From IMG/VR virus record IMGVR_UViG_3300033144_003992, positions 1 to 45,243 of that record: 45,243 nucleotides of DNA; one strand, given 5' to 3'. This DNA comes from a virus. The notes under the pieces were generated by a model. That model saw nothing but the letters and a program-made list of their open reading frames with translations. It did not search any database and was not told the origin of the DNA. The translations under genes were made by a program, and so were the position numbers. Positions 31,299 through 39,957 of this stretch are shown piece after piece; positions within the stretch are counted from its first letter, which is position 1; each line of letters starts with the position of its first letter.

Positions 31299-32959
31299 GC
31301 TTGATCCCGTATCCAAATCAAATAAAACCAGCTCGGCAAACATCGATGTTGGAGCGTAAGGATGAAATGTTTGTTTCACCTATTACTGGTATTCAACAAA
31401 CAGCATCCCGGGGGAATGCATACTGGCGACACACAATCGAATATCGAGATTTGTCAGATTCAGAACGAGATATAGTACAGGCTTTCTTGATGAAGTGTCG
31501 TGGATCACTTAACACGTTCCGACTACCTGACTTTGGTAACTATGAGATTTCCGGGGCTGCTTCAGATTGGGTCGATATATTTTCCGGGAATGGGTCATTC
31601 CGCAATCAAGCTGACTTGGATGCATTTATTGTAGGGGTAAATGCTGATGCCATTTTGATTGTTGATGGTTTAAATTATGAGCGTCGTAATCCTGCTGGAT
31701 CTTTAGTTAATAAATTAAACATCAATTCATTAACGGCAGGGGCATCATACATTAATCGGTTTAAATTTTTTGGTGGCAATGATGCAGCTGTAATGGCGAT
31801 AGTTGGATCAAGCTATCACAATATTGTTGGGCCATCATACGTTAGAAGTGCTGGGCAAGTATCTGCGCCATTTTTTGCTCATGTGGGATCAGCAAATAAG
31901 GCGGGGCTTATTGATACTACTGGGATGACTGTGAAAATAGGGGATCAACGTCACATTGGTGATATGGTATTATCTCGTTGTGCTTTGGTTTCTAATTCTG
32001 AGAACTTGTTAACATACAGTAATGAATTCGATCATGCTGATTGGTCTAGTTTTCTTATGAGTGTTGATTCTGGTTACGGGGATAATCCCACTGGTGTAAC
32101 TAGCGGTGCTTGGAAACTAAATGGTACTGGATCAGGCTATCATTATGTGTATCAGGCTTACACTAAGCCAATGACTGAAGGTATTTATAATTTCTTAGTT
32201 AATGCCAGAGCAGTTGAGCACGATGTGTTAAGAATGATTATTGGGGATGAGCTTGGTGCTGGGAATCAAGCAAGTGTTCTTTTTTATCTTAACTCTGGTA
32301 CACACAACGTTGTTACTAATGGCGGGGTATTTGAGAGAGGTAGTGCTAGAATTTATGATGTTGGAAGTAGCTGGTATAAGTGTAGTCTTTCTACTTTAGT
32401 CAGTAGCTCAAATGCAGTGCGTGGTGAATTGTATATCAACAGTGGTGCGGGGTCTACCTATGATATGCCAGATTCGTATGGGCTTGAAATTGCTAATGCG
32501 CAGCTTCGTGAGCATCCTTTCCCCGGGCACTATGTCCCAACCACAGATACAATTGTTGTGGGTTCAGGATGGCAAACTGGGGCTAAACTTTATGTAGAAG
32601 GGTTGGAGTCTGATGCCATTATGTTTAAAGCAGGTGCTCGATTTGAAATAATCAATCGCTATTACAATGATACAGCCAATGTCTATGAACGTTCAGAATT
32701 TAAGCGATTAACTGCTGATCTTCGAACGCACCGAGAAGGATGGGGGGTATTGGAATTTGACCCTCCTATTCGAAATGCGCCCGAAACACAACGATCCGTT
32801 AGGTACGGCACTCATCTCGGAGAAACGATGCACAACGCGGTTGTGTTTGATAACCCGGAGACAACATGCCGGTTGGTTGGCAACACTATTCAATATATTG
32901 AAAAACCACTCAAGCTAACTGACATTGTGTTTGATGTCATTGAGGATCTGACAGTATGA
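31295..32959 (+). CDS. Distal tail protein with inserted carbohydrate-binding-like domain (554 aa)
   Basis: The N-terminal 85 residues (YWRHTIEYRDLSDSERDIVQ, NTFRLPDFGNYEI) and the last 150 (RFEIINRYYNDTANVYERSE, VEFDPPIR-like LEFDPPIRNAP) look like a split distal tail protein. Between about 225 and 405 lies an inserted beta-sandwich starting NLLTYSNEFDHADWSSF, of the type of carbohydrate-binding modules found on phage tails. It probably forms the tail tip ring and touches host glycans. Four-base overlap with the tape measure gene. Confidence 0.8.
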   Translation: MSLIPYPNQIKPARQTSMLERKDEMFVSPITGIQQTASRGNAYWRHTIEYRDLSDSERDIVQAFLMKCRGSLNTFRLPDFGNYEISGAASDWVDIFSGNGSFRNQADLDAFIVGVNADAILIVDGLNYERRNPAGSLVNKLNINSLTAGASYINRFKFFGGNDAAVMAIVGSSYHNIVGPSYVRSAGQVSAPFFAHVGSANKAGLIDTTGMTVKIGDQRHIGDMVLSRCALVSNSENLLTYSNEFDHADWSSFLMSVDSGYGDNPTGVTSGAWKLNGTGSGYHYVYQAYTKPMTEGIYNFLVNARAVEHDVLRMIIGDELGAGNQASVLFYLNSGTHNVVTNGGVFERGSARIYDVGSSWYKCSLSTLVSSSNAVRGELYINSGAGSTYDMPDSYGLEIANAQLREHPFPGHYVPTTDTIVVGSGWQTGAKLYVEGLESDAIMFKAGARFEIINRYYNDTANVYERSEFKRLTADLRTHREGWGVLEFDPPIRNAPETQRSVRYGTHLGETMHNAVVFDNPETTCRLVGNTIQYIEKPLKLTDIVFDVIEDLTV

Positions 32960-33600
32960 GTGAACGTGATATTGATGCTGGTCTTAAGACCGCTGCGCAA
33001 AGCACAGAATTCAATTATTTTGTTGCTGTTGATCTAGCGTTTTCTTCAGGCACCGTTTACGCCCATAATTCTATCGGTACGATAACTTTTGGTGGTAATG
33101 ATTATCTCGGCGTTGGTGGCTTGGGTAGTATCGGCGCTATGAATGAATCGAGTGAATTAGTTGACCAACCTATTAGTTTAGTATTATCGGGCATTTCTAC
33201 AGAGATCATTGAGGCAGTTAAGGTTGACGATGTGTATGGAAGGGACGCCAATATATATATTGGTGTTTTAAATCAAGACGGTGAATTAATTGGCACGCCA
33301 ACTAACTGGGTTGCTGGTTACATGGACACCACATCAGTAATAATTGGTGATGAGAATAAAGTCTTTATCAAAGTCCAAACAACAGCGGCAAAATTAAGAC
33401 GCAAAAATAATAGTCGCTGGACGTTAGAAAGTCACCAACACGTTTATCCCGGGGATCGTTTCTTTGAATTTTTGCCTTACGTTATTTTAGCACAACCAAC
33501 TTGGGGCGGGGATAAAGTACGAACTGGATTCACTAATTTTAATGATGGAATTAATGATGATACATCTGATGAGTGGCCACCGCCACCAGGGAGATATTGA
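32956..33600 (+). CDS. Tail tip component (214 aa)
   Basis: Beta-rich sequence with SIGAMNESSELVDQPISLVL and a late YPGDRFFEFLPYVI. It resembles a tail protein family found just before NlpC/DUF6950-like genes (DUF2163-like organisation), but I cannot fix the family. ATGA overlap with the preceding gene. Confidence 0.78.
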   Translation: MSERDIDAGLKTAAQSTEFNYFVAVDLAFSSGTVYAHNSIGTITFGGNDYLGVGGLGSIGAMNESSELVDQPISLVLSGISTEIIEAVKVDDVYGRDANIYIGVLNQDGELIGTPTNWVAGYMDTTSVIIGDENKVFIKVQTTAAKLRRKNNSRWTLESHQHVYPGDRFFEFLPYVILAQPTWGGDKVRTGFTNFNDGINDDTSDEWPPPPGRY

Positions 33601-33602
33601 TC

Positions 33603-33983
33603 GTGTTAAATAAATTGATTAATAAATTGTCTGACGAACCGTTTAAATACGGCAAAACGGATTGTTACCAATTTACAGCGAGACTCGTTAAAGAATACCA
33701 TGGCATAGACCATATTAAATTACATTGTGTCTATAAGAATAAAAAAGAAGCTGATGAGTATATGGCGCAACACGGTGGTATTGAAGCCCTAACCACTGGA
33801 ACGATTGGCTACCCATTAAAAGATGTAACAGAGTGCGTAACTGGGGATGTGGTTACAGCAACAACTTCGGGTGAGGATGTTGCGCTTGGGTTTGTGGCGA
33901 ATGGATATGGGTTGTTTAAAACGAAAAAACGAGTGATGAAAATACCATTGAAAAAGTGCCGTGTAGGGTGGAGGATTAATTAA
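33603..33983 (+). CDS. DUF6950 / NlpC-P60-like tail protein (126 aa)
   Basis: FKYGKTDCYQFTARLVKEYH carries the Cys expected at the active site of NlpC/P60-like folds; the catalytic His is not obvious, so it may be non-enzymatic as in DUF6950 proteins. Placed between tail tip genes as lambda gpK is. The GTG at 33603 with GGGAG 9 bases upstream is the best start. Confidence 0.75.
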   Translation: MLNKLINKLSDEPFKYGKTDCYQFTARLVKEYHGIDHIKLHCVYKNKKEADEYMAQHGGIEALTTGTIGYPLKDVTECVTGDVVTATTSGEDVALGFVANGYGLFKTKKRVMKIPLKKCRVGWRIN

Positions 33984-36655
33984 TGCCGCCACAGTTTTGG
34001 GCATGGTTGGGTCAAGCCACCTGGAAACAATTTGTTGTTAAGGTGATTATCAACATTGCTATTTCAGCATTGATAAATAAATTAACACAACCAAAAGATA
34101 AAAAGGATAGTTTAAGGTCATTCACAGTAATCATTCGCGGTACGACAGAACACCAGCGAATTATTTATGGGGAAACTCTTGCTGGTGGTTTGCTTTGGTA
34201 TATAAATACTGCTGGTGAAAGCAACAAAGCCCTATACCAAGCCGTTGTCGTGGCAGGTCACGAAATTGATGATATTACGGATATGTGGATTGATGATAAT
34301 ATTATCCCGAATGCTGATATTGATTGGGGTATTGATGGTAAGGTAACTGGTGGTGATTACCGGGGTGATTTTGGTGAAAGCCATGTTGTGTATTTTTATA
34401 AACATTTAGGTGATGCTGGACAGGTCGCAATGCCGGAGTTGATTACAGCTTTTGCTGAAATCAATAGCAGCCACATAGGCGCAGGGCAAGCAGGGTTTGT
34501 ATCGCGCTTTGATTATTTTCTTGAACAAGCGCAAGTTTGGTCTGCCGGTGTTCCACACGCGGTTCGTGGTTTAGCTCGCGGCAAGAAAATCTATGATCCT
34601 AGATTGGATGATACTCAACCTTTTGGGTTTGGTGATCACCGTTTGGCGAATTCCTTATCTTGGGAATGGTCAGACAATCCGGCATTGTGTTGGGCTGATT
34701 ACATGATTGACTCAAACCTTGGTTTTGGTGAATCATCATCCAAAATTGATTATAGTTACGTCGCAAGCGCCGCCGCGATATGTGAAGAAACAGTGTATTT
34801 GCCCGTTGGCACTTCTGATAGATTTAGTTGTAACGGAACATTAGTCACCGTAGATACCTATGAAGAAAACATAAAAAGAATTTTATCATCAATGGGAGGA
34901 CAAGCAGTAATACAAAATGGTGTATGGAAGGTTCGCGCTTGGGGGTATGAGACTCCGACATTGCAATTCACGGATGATGATTTACGCGGCGACATTAAAA
35001 TCAATTTACACCCGGAGGAAAATGCACGATATAATTTTGTGAAAGGCTTGTTTGTTGATAAAGACAGGTTGTGGAAACGGTCTGAATTCCCTGTATTCAC
35101 TTCAAGTGAATATTTGTCCCGGGACAATGACACTGCGTTGAATCGGGATATAAGTCTCCACATGACAAAAGAGAATTACATGGCGCAACGATTGGCTGCT
35201 GCTATTTTAGAGCAATCTGATAAAGAAGTATCAGTTGTGTATCCAAGCAATTTTAAAACGCTCCCCGGGGAAGTTGGTGGCACTATAATGGTGTCTAATA
35301 CTAAGATGGGCTGGTCTGATAAAGTGTTCAGGATTGAACGGTTTAATTTCAAGGACATGGAAGGCATTGATTTATTATTGCGTGAGGATAATTCTGCGTC
35401 ATATGTGGATGTGGGGTCAAATGAATACACAGTATCATCAAATGGCGCATATGTTGTTTCTGACCCGGGAGTGCCAGCACCTAGTAGTTTGACTGCTGAT
35501 GGTCGGTTGGAGATGATAAAATTACAATGTACACCTCCCGCTCCTAGATTATTTGAATACATAAGTTTTTATGCTGCCTACAACAATAGCAGAGACCAAG
35601 CAAATGTAATTAATAAGTCAAAATCAGATTCATACCTTTACCCGGTACAAACCCAAACGTTTCAATATTTCTGGGTAAGGGCTGAAAATTATGCAGGTGA
35701 GATGAGTAATTTTTTCCCGAACAGTGATCAAACGAATGTTATCAGCACAGTCAATTCAGCATTAGCTTTAGTATTCTCAGATTCTTCAGCAGTTACAACG
35801 TTATCTTCGGATTGGACGTCAGCAGTGAATTTAATATCTGCTGCTGTTAACCCGGGCGGTGATTTTAATTTCCGCACGGATATAACCGCTGAAGCGAACC
35901 TGTATCATAAAGCAGCGATGGATGATACAGGTTGCCAACTTCGATTACGCACAGCTGTAGGCACACCCGATAATTGGTCTACAATAGGAGTAGTAAGGCA
36001 AACGAACATATCATCCAGAAGCCCAGATTGGCCAGTGATGAAAAGAAATTACCAATCTAACATTAACACAAATCATTATTTTGCGCTACAAGCTATTGCT
36101 AATTACAATCAGGCTAGTGAATGGATAGCAAATAGTTATAGCAACATAACGCTCAAATTAGTACCACAAGAAAGAACCCCGGGTGCATTTACTCACTTGG
36201 ATGTTATTTCGGTAACGGACAATATCATTGCTGATAAAATTGTTGGTGCTTTAGTATTAACGTTGACTAATTATTCCAATAATGCTTTCAAACTTGGCAG
36301 TGACGCTAGACTTGATTTCAAAATTGATCAAGATGGCAATATGTATTTCCGTAAAAACGTTGGAAGTTGGGTTCAGTTTAGCACATCTGATGATTGGGGG
36401 AGGCCGACTGATTCAGCTCCGGGAACGATTTGGGCTAGATACACTAATGCTACTGGCGATCCTATGTTTGGAACTGCTGCTGAGGATACTTGGTATGAAT
36501 TGTCTGGTGGTGATTTCGCTGTTTGGATAATAGCTACAAATCCTCTTGATGGTGCGTTAGTGGCTAATTTTGATCTTGAGCTGAGAGATGGCCCAAGTGG
36601 AGCAGCTGATGAGACTGGTGCTTTCCAAATGACTGCAGAGAGACAAGACTTATGA
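33983..36655 (+). CDS. Tail tip attachment/hub protein (gpJ-like, 890 aa)
   Basis: N-terminal hydrophobic helix (about 12-30), then SFTVIIRGTTEHQRIIYGET and a typical J-like domain (ALYQAVVVAGHEIDDITDMW, AWGYETPTLQFTDDDL). Later sections are beta-rich (FnIII-like length near 520-580) and the C-terminus has an unassigned beta domain. It forms the central tail tip and probably binds the receptor. One-base overlap with the preceding gene. Confidence 0.87.
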   Translation: MPPQFWAWLGQATWKQFVVKVIINIAISALINKLTQPKDKKDSLRSFTVIIRGTTEHQRIIYGETLAGGLLWYINTAGESNKALYQAVVVAGHEIDDITDMWIDDNIIPNADIDWGIDGKVTGGDYRGDFGESHVVYFYKHLGDAGQVAMPELITAFAEINSSHIGAGQAGFVSRFDYFLEQAQVWSAGVPHAVRGLARGKKIYDPRLDDTQPFGFGDHRLANSLSWEWSDNPALCWADYMIDSNLGFGESSSKIDYSYVASAAAICEETVYLPVGTSDRFSCNGTLVTVDTYEENIKRILSSMGGQAVIQNGVWKVRAWGYETPTLQFTDDDLRGDIKINLHPEENARYNFVKGLFVDKDRLWKRSEFPVFTSSEYLSRDNDTALNRDISLHMTKENYMAQRLAAAILEQSDKEVSVVYPSNFKTLPGEVGGTIMVSNTKMGWSDKVFRIERFNFKDMEGIDLLLREDNSASYVDVGSNEYTVSSNGAYVVSDPGVPAPSSLTADGRLEMIKLQCTPPAPRLFEYISFYAAYNNSRDQANVINKSKSDSYLYPVQTQTFQYFWVRAENYAGEMSNFFPNSDQTNVISTVNSALALVFSDSSAVTTLSSDWTSAVNLISAAVNPGGDFNFRTDITAEANLYHKAAMDDTGCQLRLRTAVGTPDNWSTIGVVRQTNISSRSPDWPVMKRNYQSNINTNHYFALQAIANYNQASEWIANSYSNITLKLVPQERTPGAFTHLDVISVTDNIIADKIVGALVLTLTNYSNNAFKLGSDARLDFKIDQDGNMYFRKNVGSWVQFSTSDDWGRPTDSAPGTIWARYTNATGDPMFGTAAEDTWYELSGGDFAVWIIATNPLDGALVANFDLELRDGPSGAADETGAFQMTAERQDL

Positions 36656-37188
36656 TATTTATTAGCGCAGGGCACTACCCATCCGCCCCGGGAGCAAAGC
36701 ATGAACGCTTCATAGAACATGATGAGGCTGTTGTGTGGGCGGATAAGATTGTGGAACTTTTGGATGGGTCTATTCGTGTGCCTACCGGAGTGTTGCGAAC
36801 CAAAGTGGATTTCATCAATGAACGGATAATGAACGGTGACGTAGCCATCGAAATCCACTTCAACGCCGCGCTAGATGGTGAAGGGAACCACGTAGGTCGC
36901 GGGTGTGAGTCCTTGTACTACCCGGGGAGCGATAAGGGCGAGGCATTGGCACTAAGCTGTCAGGCAGCGCTGTCTAAAACATATTCCCCGGATCGCGGCG
37001 CTAAAGAGGGATGGTACAGAATGGATCGTTCCCGGGGTGCTGATTTTTTCCTTGCTAAGACTCGTTGTGTAGCAGTAATCATCGAGCCGGAGTTTGTGCA
37101 CAGGTCGGATCTTATAACAGACAACCGGAAACAAGCAATAACAAACCTAGTTGAAATGCTAAAGGAGTTTGAGAATGGTGGTGGATAG
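36652..37188 (+). CDS. Endolysin: N-acetylmuramoyl-L-alanine amidase (Amidase_3-like)
   Basis: ISAGHYPSAPGA gives zinc ligand His8, IEIHFNA gives His69, with a glutamate at 22 or 25 as third ligand, and IIEPEFV gives catalytic Glu145. It cleaves the bond between MurNAc and L-Ala of peptidoglycan. No signal peptide, so it needs a holin. 178 residues, the catalytic domain only. Overlaps the tail gene by four bases and the next membrane gene by 14. Confidence 0.92.
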   Translation: MIFISAGHYPSAPGAKHERFIEHDEAVVWADKIVELLDGSIRVPTGVLRTKVDFINERIMNGDVAIEIHFNAALDGEGNHVGRGCESLYYPGSDKGEALALSCQAALSKTYSPDRGAKEGWYRMDRSRGADFFLAKTRCVAVIIEPEFVHRSDLITDNRKQAITNLVEMLKEFENGGG

Positions 37189-37516
37189 CATTACAGATCA
37201 CTTTACCATTGAGACTCTTTTCGGAGTCATCGCTGGTGTTATAATTCCGACAATATTGTTTTTCTGGAGGTTACATTACGTGTCTAAAAGAACGCATGAC
37301 ATGCACCTAGAGCCGGACAAGTTTGGTTTTGGTACTGCTAAAACAAATGAACTTCTTATCCGGCACATGGATGAAGAAGTCACTATGCACCGGGAATCAA
37401 TATTGGCCACCCGGGAACTCCGGGACACTATTGCGGAGTTGACGCATTATGTCCGGTGGTTGCATAAATCAACGAATGGAAAATCAGCCCCACCGTATGT
37501 GAGGAGTGGGTCGTGA
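37175..37516 (+). CDS. Membrane protein of the lysis cassette (113 aa)
   Basis: One hydrophobic segment at about residues 10-31 (IETLFGVIAGVIIPTILFFW) followed by a long charged helical tail. Start set by AAAGGAG six bases upstream. It could be a holin, antiholin or spanin partner; a single membrane segment with cytoplasmic tail fits a pinholin-like or accessory role. Confidence 0.75.
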   Translation: MVVDSITDHFTIETLFGVIAGVIIPTILFFWRLHYVSKRTHDMHLEPDKFGFGTAKTNELLIRHMDEEVTMHRESILATRELRDTIAELTHYVRWLHKSTNGKSAPPYVRSGS

Positions 37517-37788
37517 AACTTGAACACATCAATATGGGGACACTTTGGACTATGATTACCGGGACAGTTATAGCAGTTCTTTATATGTTCACCACATTTG
37601 CGAGCGCGAGTGATTTGGTGGATTTGAGAAAAGACATTTGGTATGATCAGTACTATGATACCAGAGACAGGATTGGTAATACTACTGATCCTGATTATCT
37701 ACAAGAGTTGCGAGACAGGCTGGAGAAGCTAAAAGCTCAAATTTGTGAAGAAGATCCAGAATGGCGACCTTGTAAGGAGAATGAATGA
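37513..37788 (+). CDS. Membrane protein of the lysis cassette (91 aa)
   Basis: GTG start after AGGAG, overlapping the previous stop (GTGA). One hydrophobic segment at about 9-31 (GTLWTMITGTVIAVLYMFTT) followed by a coiled-coil-like charged tail with two Cys near the end. It may be a second holin-type or regulatory protein. No family is recognised. Confidence 0.75.
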   Translation: MKLEHINMGTLWTMITGTVIAVLYMFTTFASASDLVDLRKDIWYDQYYDTRDRIGNTTDPDYLQELRDRLEKLKAQICEEDPEWRPCKENE

Positions 37789-38339
37789 TGGTTAATTTGC
37801 CTAAAGAAAATGATGGATTTAGTGGTACAATTAAGAAAGTGAAAGACAACAAGAGCAGCATTCTTATTGTAATTGTTATTGTCATAGCCCTTGGCCTATT
37901 TATATTTAGTGGTAAGGCTGAAGCCAAGCCGCATCAACTAATGTGGGTGTGGCCGGTGACTGACTGTGAAGGCGCAGCTTTGGCTGAGTCTGATCTTGTT
38001 GAATCAGAATTGATTTATAGCCAGTCGCCTATGCCTATGCCATCAGATGCTGATGGCGTTTGCGCTCCTGATGCAGATCCTGATGCCCCGCCCGGATCAC
38101 TATCAGTAGCAATACCTGTAACTGATACTGCTGTTATACTTAACCTACAACCGGGACAAACTTACTTTGCGCGAATTCGCGTAAGTGCATTAATCGCCGG
38201 AAATTGGTCAAGTTGGAGCAACCAAGTTCAATTTACTGTCCCGTACGGCAAGCCTAATGTTATCAGATTAAGCGCAGGATTGATTCAGTGGGAATCTGCG
38301 ATGATAAGTTCAACGAGAATCCTTGGAGGGAAAACGTGA
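37785..38339 (+). CDS. Membrane-anchored FnIII-like protein (184 aa)
   Basis: A single transmembrane helix at about 25-45 (SSILIVIVIVIALGLFIF) is followed by an exported-looking domain. The C-terminal part has LQPGQTYFARIRVSALIAGN, typical of fibronectin type III strands. Two adjacent ATGs follow AAGGAG. A surface-facing FnIII protein inside a lysis cassette is unusual; it may be displayed in the periplasm. Confidence 0.75.
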   Translation: MMVNLPKENDGFSGTIKKVKDNKSSILIVIVIVIALGLFIFSGKAEAKPHQLMWVWPVTDCEGAALAESDLVESELIYSQSPMPMPSDADGVCAPDADPDAPPGSLSVAIPVTDTAVILNLQPGQTYFARIRVSALIAGNWSSWSNQVQFTVPYGKPNVIRLSAGLIQWESAMISSTRILGGKT

Positions 38340-38524
38340 ACAAACCAAGTAGCACAATTCAAGCAGCAGGCATTTATGGCGCAATAACAACAATGTTGCT
38401 GATTTTGCTTGCTGTATTTGCCCCGGAGTATTATGATAGATTGCCTCCAGGGGCTAGTGAAAGTCTGGTTTTGGCTGCGACTACGATTGGAGGATACTTC
38501 AAAAAAGAGAATGTGCTAACATGA
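38336..38524 (+). CDS. Holin-like protein (62 aa)
   Basis: Two hydrophobic segments (about 11-28 and 39-53) around a PEYYDRLPPGASESL loop, ending in GGYFKKENV, a pattern found in small phage holins. GTG start after GGAGGG, overlapping the previous stop (GTGA). It would open the inner membrane for the endolysin. Confidence 0.75.
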   Translation: MNKPSSTIQAAGIYGAITTMLLILLAVFAPEYYDRLPPGASESLVLAATTIGGYFKKENVLT

Positions 38525-38910
38525 AAATCTATGCTTACCTAGCAATTTTCATTTTGGTGATAGGCGCAGCAGGAGCATCTGCGAATTATATCCACAAAGC
38601 CGGATACAATAAGCGGGACAGGGAAGTTCAGCAGGATATTCTTGAGGCGCAAGAGACTGCTAGACAAGATGAAGAACGGAAATGGAAGGCCACAGTGCTT
38701 GCTGCTAAAGCTGAGATCATCATTGAAGAAAAAATTGTGGAGAAAATTCGTGTTGTTGAAAAGAAAATACCTACAGTGGTTGAAAGAATCGTGGAGGTCA
38801 CTCCTGAGTGTTCTGATCTTGGTGATGATTTTGCCGGGGTGCTCAACGACCAAATACGTGCCGCAAATTCAGTACCAGATCCCGAAACTACCAACACAGT
38901 GGTTGACTGA
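38521..38910 (+). CDS. Inner-membrane spanin (i-spanin, Rz-like, 129 aa)
   Basis: N-terminal membrane anchor at about 4-22 (YAYLAIFILVIGAAGASANY), then a long periplasmic coiled coil (REVQQDILEAQETARQDEER). It would join the o-spanin encoded in the overlapping frame to fuse inner and outer membrane. ATGA overlap with the holin-like gene. Confidence 0.88.
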   Translation: MKIYAYLAIFILVIGAAGASANYIHKAGYNKRDREVQQDILEAQETARQDEERKWKATVLAAKAEIIIEEKIVEKIRVVEKKIPTVVERIVEVTPECSDLGDDFAGVLNDQIRAANSVPDPETTNTVVD

Positions 38911-39046
38911 TTGTCCTGAACTTACTGAGTTTGTCTCCGGGGATATAGAACAGATCCTGTTGACCCACGGTCACAACGCGCAAGATGCTGGGCTGTGTCG
39001 AGCCAGGCACAATGCTTTGGTTAAACGGTTGAAGGAACTTCAATGA
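38780..39046 (+). CDS. Outer-membrane spanin lipoprotein (o-spanin, Rz1-like)
   Basis: In the +1 frame over the end of the i-spanin gene lies KESWRSLLSVLILVMILPGC, a signal peptide with lipobox, followed by a proline-containing mature part (VPQIQYQIPKLPTQWL). The lipidated Cys is residue 21 if the start is the TTG at 38780; that start is uncertain because the Shine-Dalgarno is weak. Overlapping Rz/Rz1 frames are known in lambda. The mature part is about 68 residues. Confidence 0.82.
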   Translation: MKESWRSLLSVLILVMILPGCSTTKYVPQIQYQIPKLPTQWLTDCPELTEFVSGDIEQILLTHGHNAQDAGLCRARHNALVKRLKELQ

Positions 39047-39360
39047 CGACGAAATTCAATTTCAGCGTAAACCCGGTCATCATCCTCCGCACATTCCAAT
39101 AAGAGGCTCCTGACTGTTCGCATTGAGCAATGGTACTTTTTCATTAGCTCTTTGTAGCTGAACTTCATCTCCATAAAGTCCCGGAGTATCTCAGTGCGGT
39201 ACTCTGGGATGGAGCTTTTTCGTCGGTCGATGAGTCTGTGTTCCTCTTTGATCATTTCAAGAGCATGCTCATCGACAACTTGCTGGTTATTAATTGCTTC
39301 ATTAAATACTTCAACAACTTGATCAACAATCTCATTCACGTGCGTCTTGGAATATCTCAT
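39040..39360 (-). CDS. Hypothetical protein with HTH-like segment (106 aa)
   Basis: Residues about 65-90 (KFSYKELMKKYHCSMRTVRS) look like a helix-turn-helix, and the rest is helical and charged. It is probably a DNA-binding protein, for example a phage regulator. Its stop overlaps the o-spanin stop head to head. ATGA overlap with the nuclease gene. Confidence 0.72.
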   Translation of the reverse strand: MRYSKTHVNEIVDQVVEVFNEAINNQQVVDEHALEMIKEEHRLIDRRKSSIPEYRTEILRDFMEMKFSYKELMKKYHCSMRTVRSLLLECAEDDDRVYAEIEFRRH

Positions 39361-39785
39361 TCTGGGTCTCCTAAAAATTCATCCAGTGTCTCAAAATCAA
39401 TTCTATTAGTCCATATGTAATAAGCATTACTCTTCATCTCATCCCAAGTCCATCGCTTCTCTTTTTCCCAAGGCGGCAAGTTTGTCCATTCAAAAAGCAG
39501 ATATGTTCTAACAGGATTGTTGACCCGGATAAACAACCAGCCCATTCGTTTGGTTAAGAAGTAGCGTTGTGCGCCTCCGTTATTGTGCCACTGTCCTAGT
39601 GATATGCCAGTGCTAGGTCGCTTTGGCAGGTGCTTAACCTCCTTTAGTTCCACCCAACTATTCCCTCGGTGGTAATAGGAAACATCAGCCACACCAATGC
39701 TAACGGAATCCTCATGCCTAGTAGCATGACTCCATTTCCCTCTCATACCTTTCCGGAGGTAGCTCCAAAGTGATTTCTCAGCCAT
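39357..39785 (-). CDS. PD-(D/E)XK nuclease, probable Holliday-junction-resolvase-like (142 aa)
   Basis: Asp34 in GVADVSYYHR and Glu46-x-Lys48 in WVELKEVK make the PD-(D/E)XK core. Small phage proteins of this type process recombination or packaging DNA. The start ATG at 39785 overlaps the preceding gene by 8 bases. Confidence 0.8.
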   Translation of the reverse strand: MAEKSLWSYLRKGMRGKWSHATRHEDSVSIGVADVSYYHRGNSWVELKEVKHLPKRPSTGISLGQWHNNGGAQRYFLTKRMGWLFIRVNNPVRTYLLFEWTNLPPWEKEKRWTWDEMKSNAYYIWTNRIDFETLDEFLGDPE

Positions 39786-39957
39786 CTGGTCCAATCTCCA
39801 TTACTATTTCATCACCAACTTTTAAGTGTGCAACATCACCATTCCACTTCGCTGATAGCAGGGTTTTGTCCCCGTTAGGCTTAACAGCCTCCATAAAGAA
39901 TCTAAAATCATTCTTAGCGATCCGTTGAACGGTCACTCTCAGTCTAGTTGCTTCCAT
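39778..39957 (-). CDS. Hypothetical small protein (59 aa)
   Basis: Starts MEATRLRVTVQRIAKNDFRF inside the 3' end of the polymerase gene (14-base overlap). It has a beta-rich pattern (RFFMEAVKPNGDKTLLSAKW, VGDEIVMEI) that could be a small OB-like fold. It may belong to the replicase. No family can be fixed. Confidence 0.7.
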   Translation of the reverse strand: MEATRLRVTVQRIAKNDFRFFMEAVKPNGDKTLLSAKWNGDVAHLKVGDEIVMEIGPDG

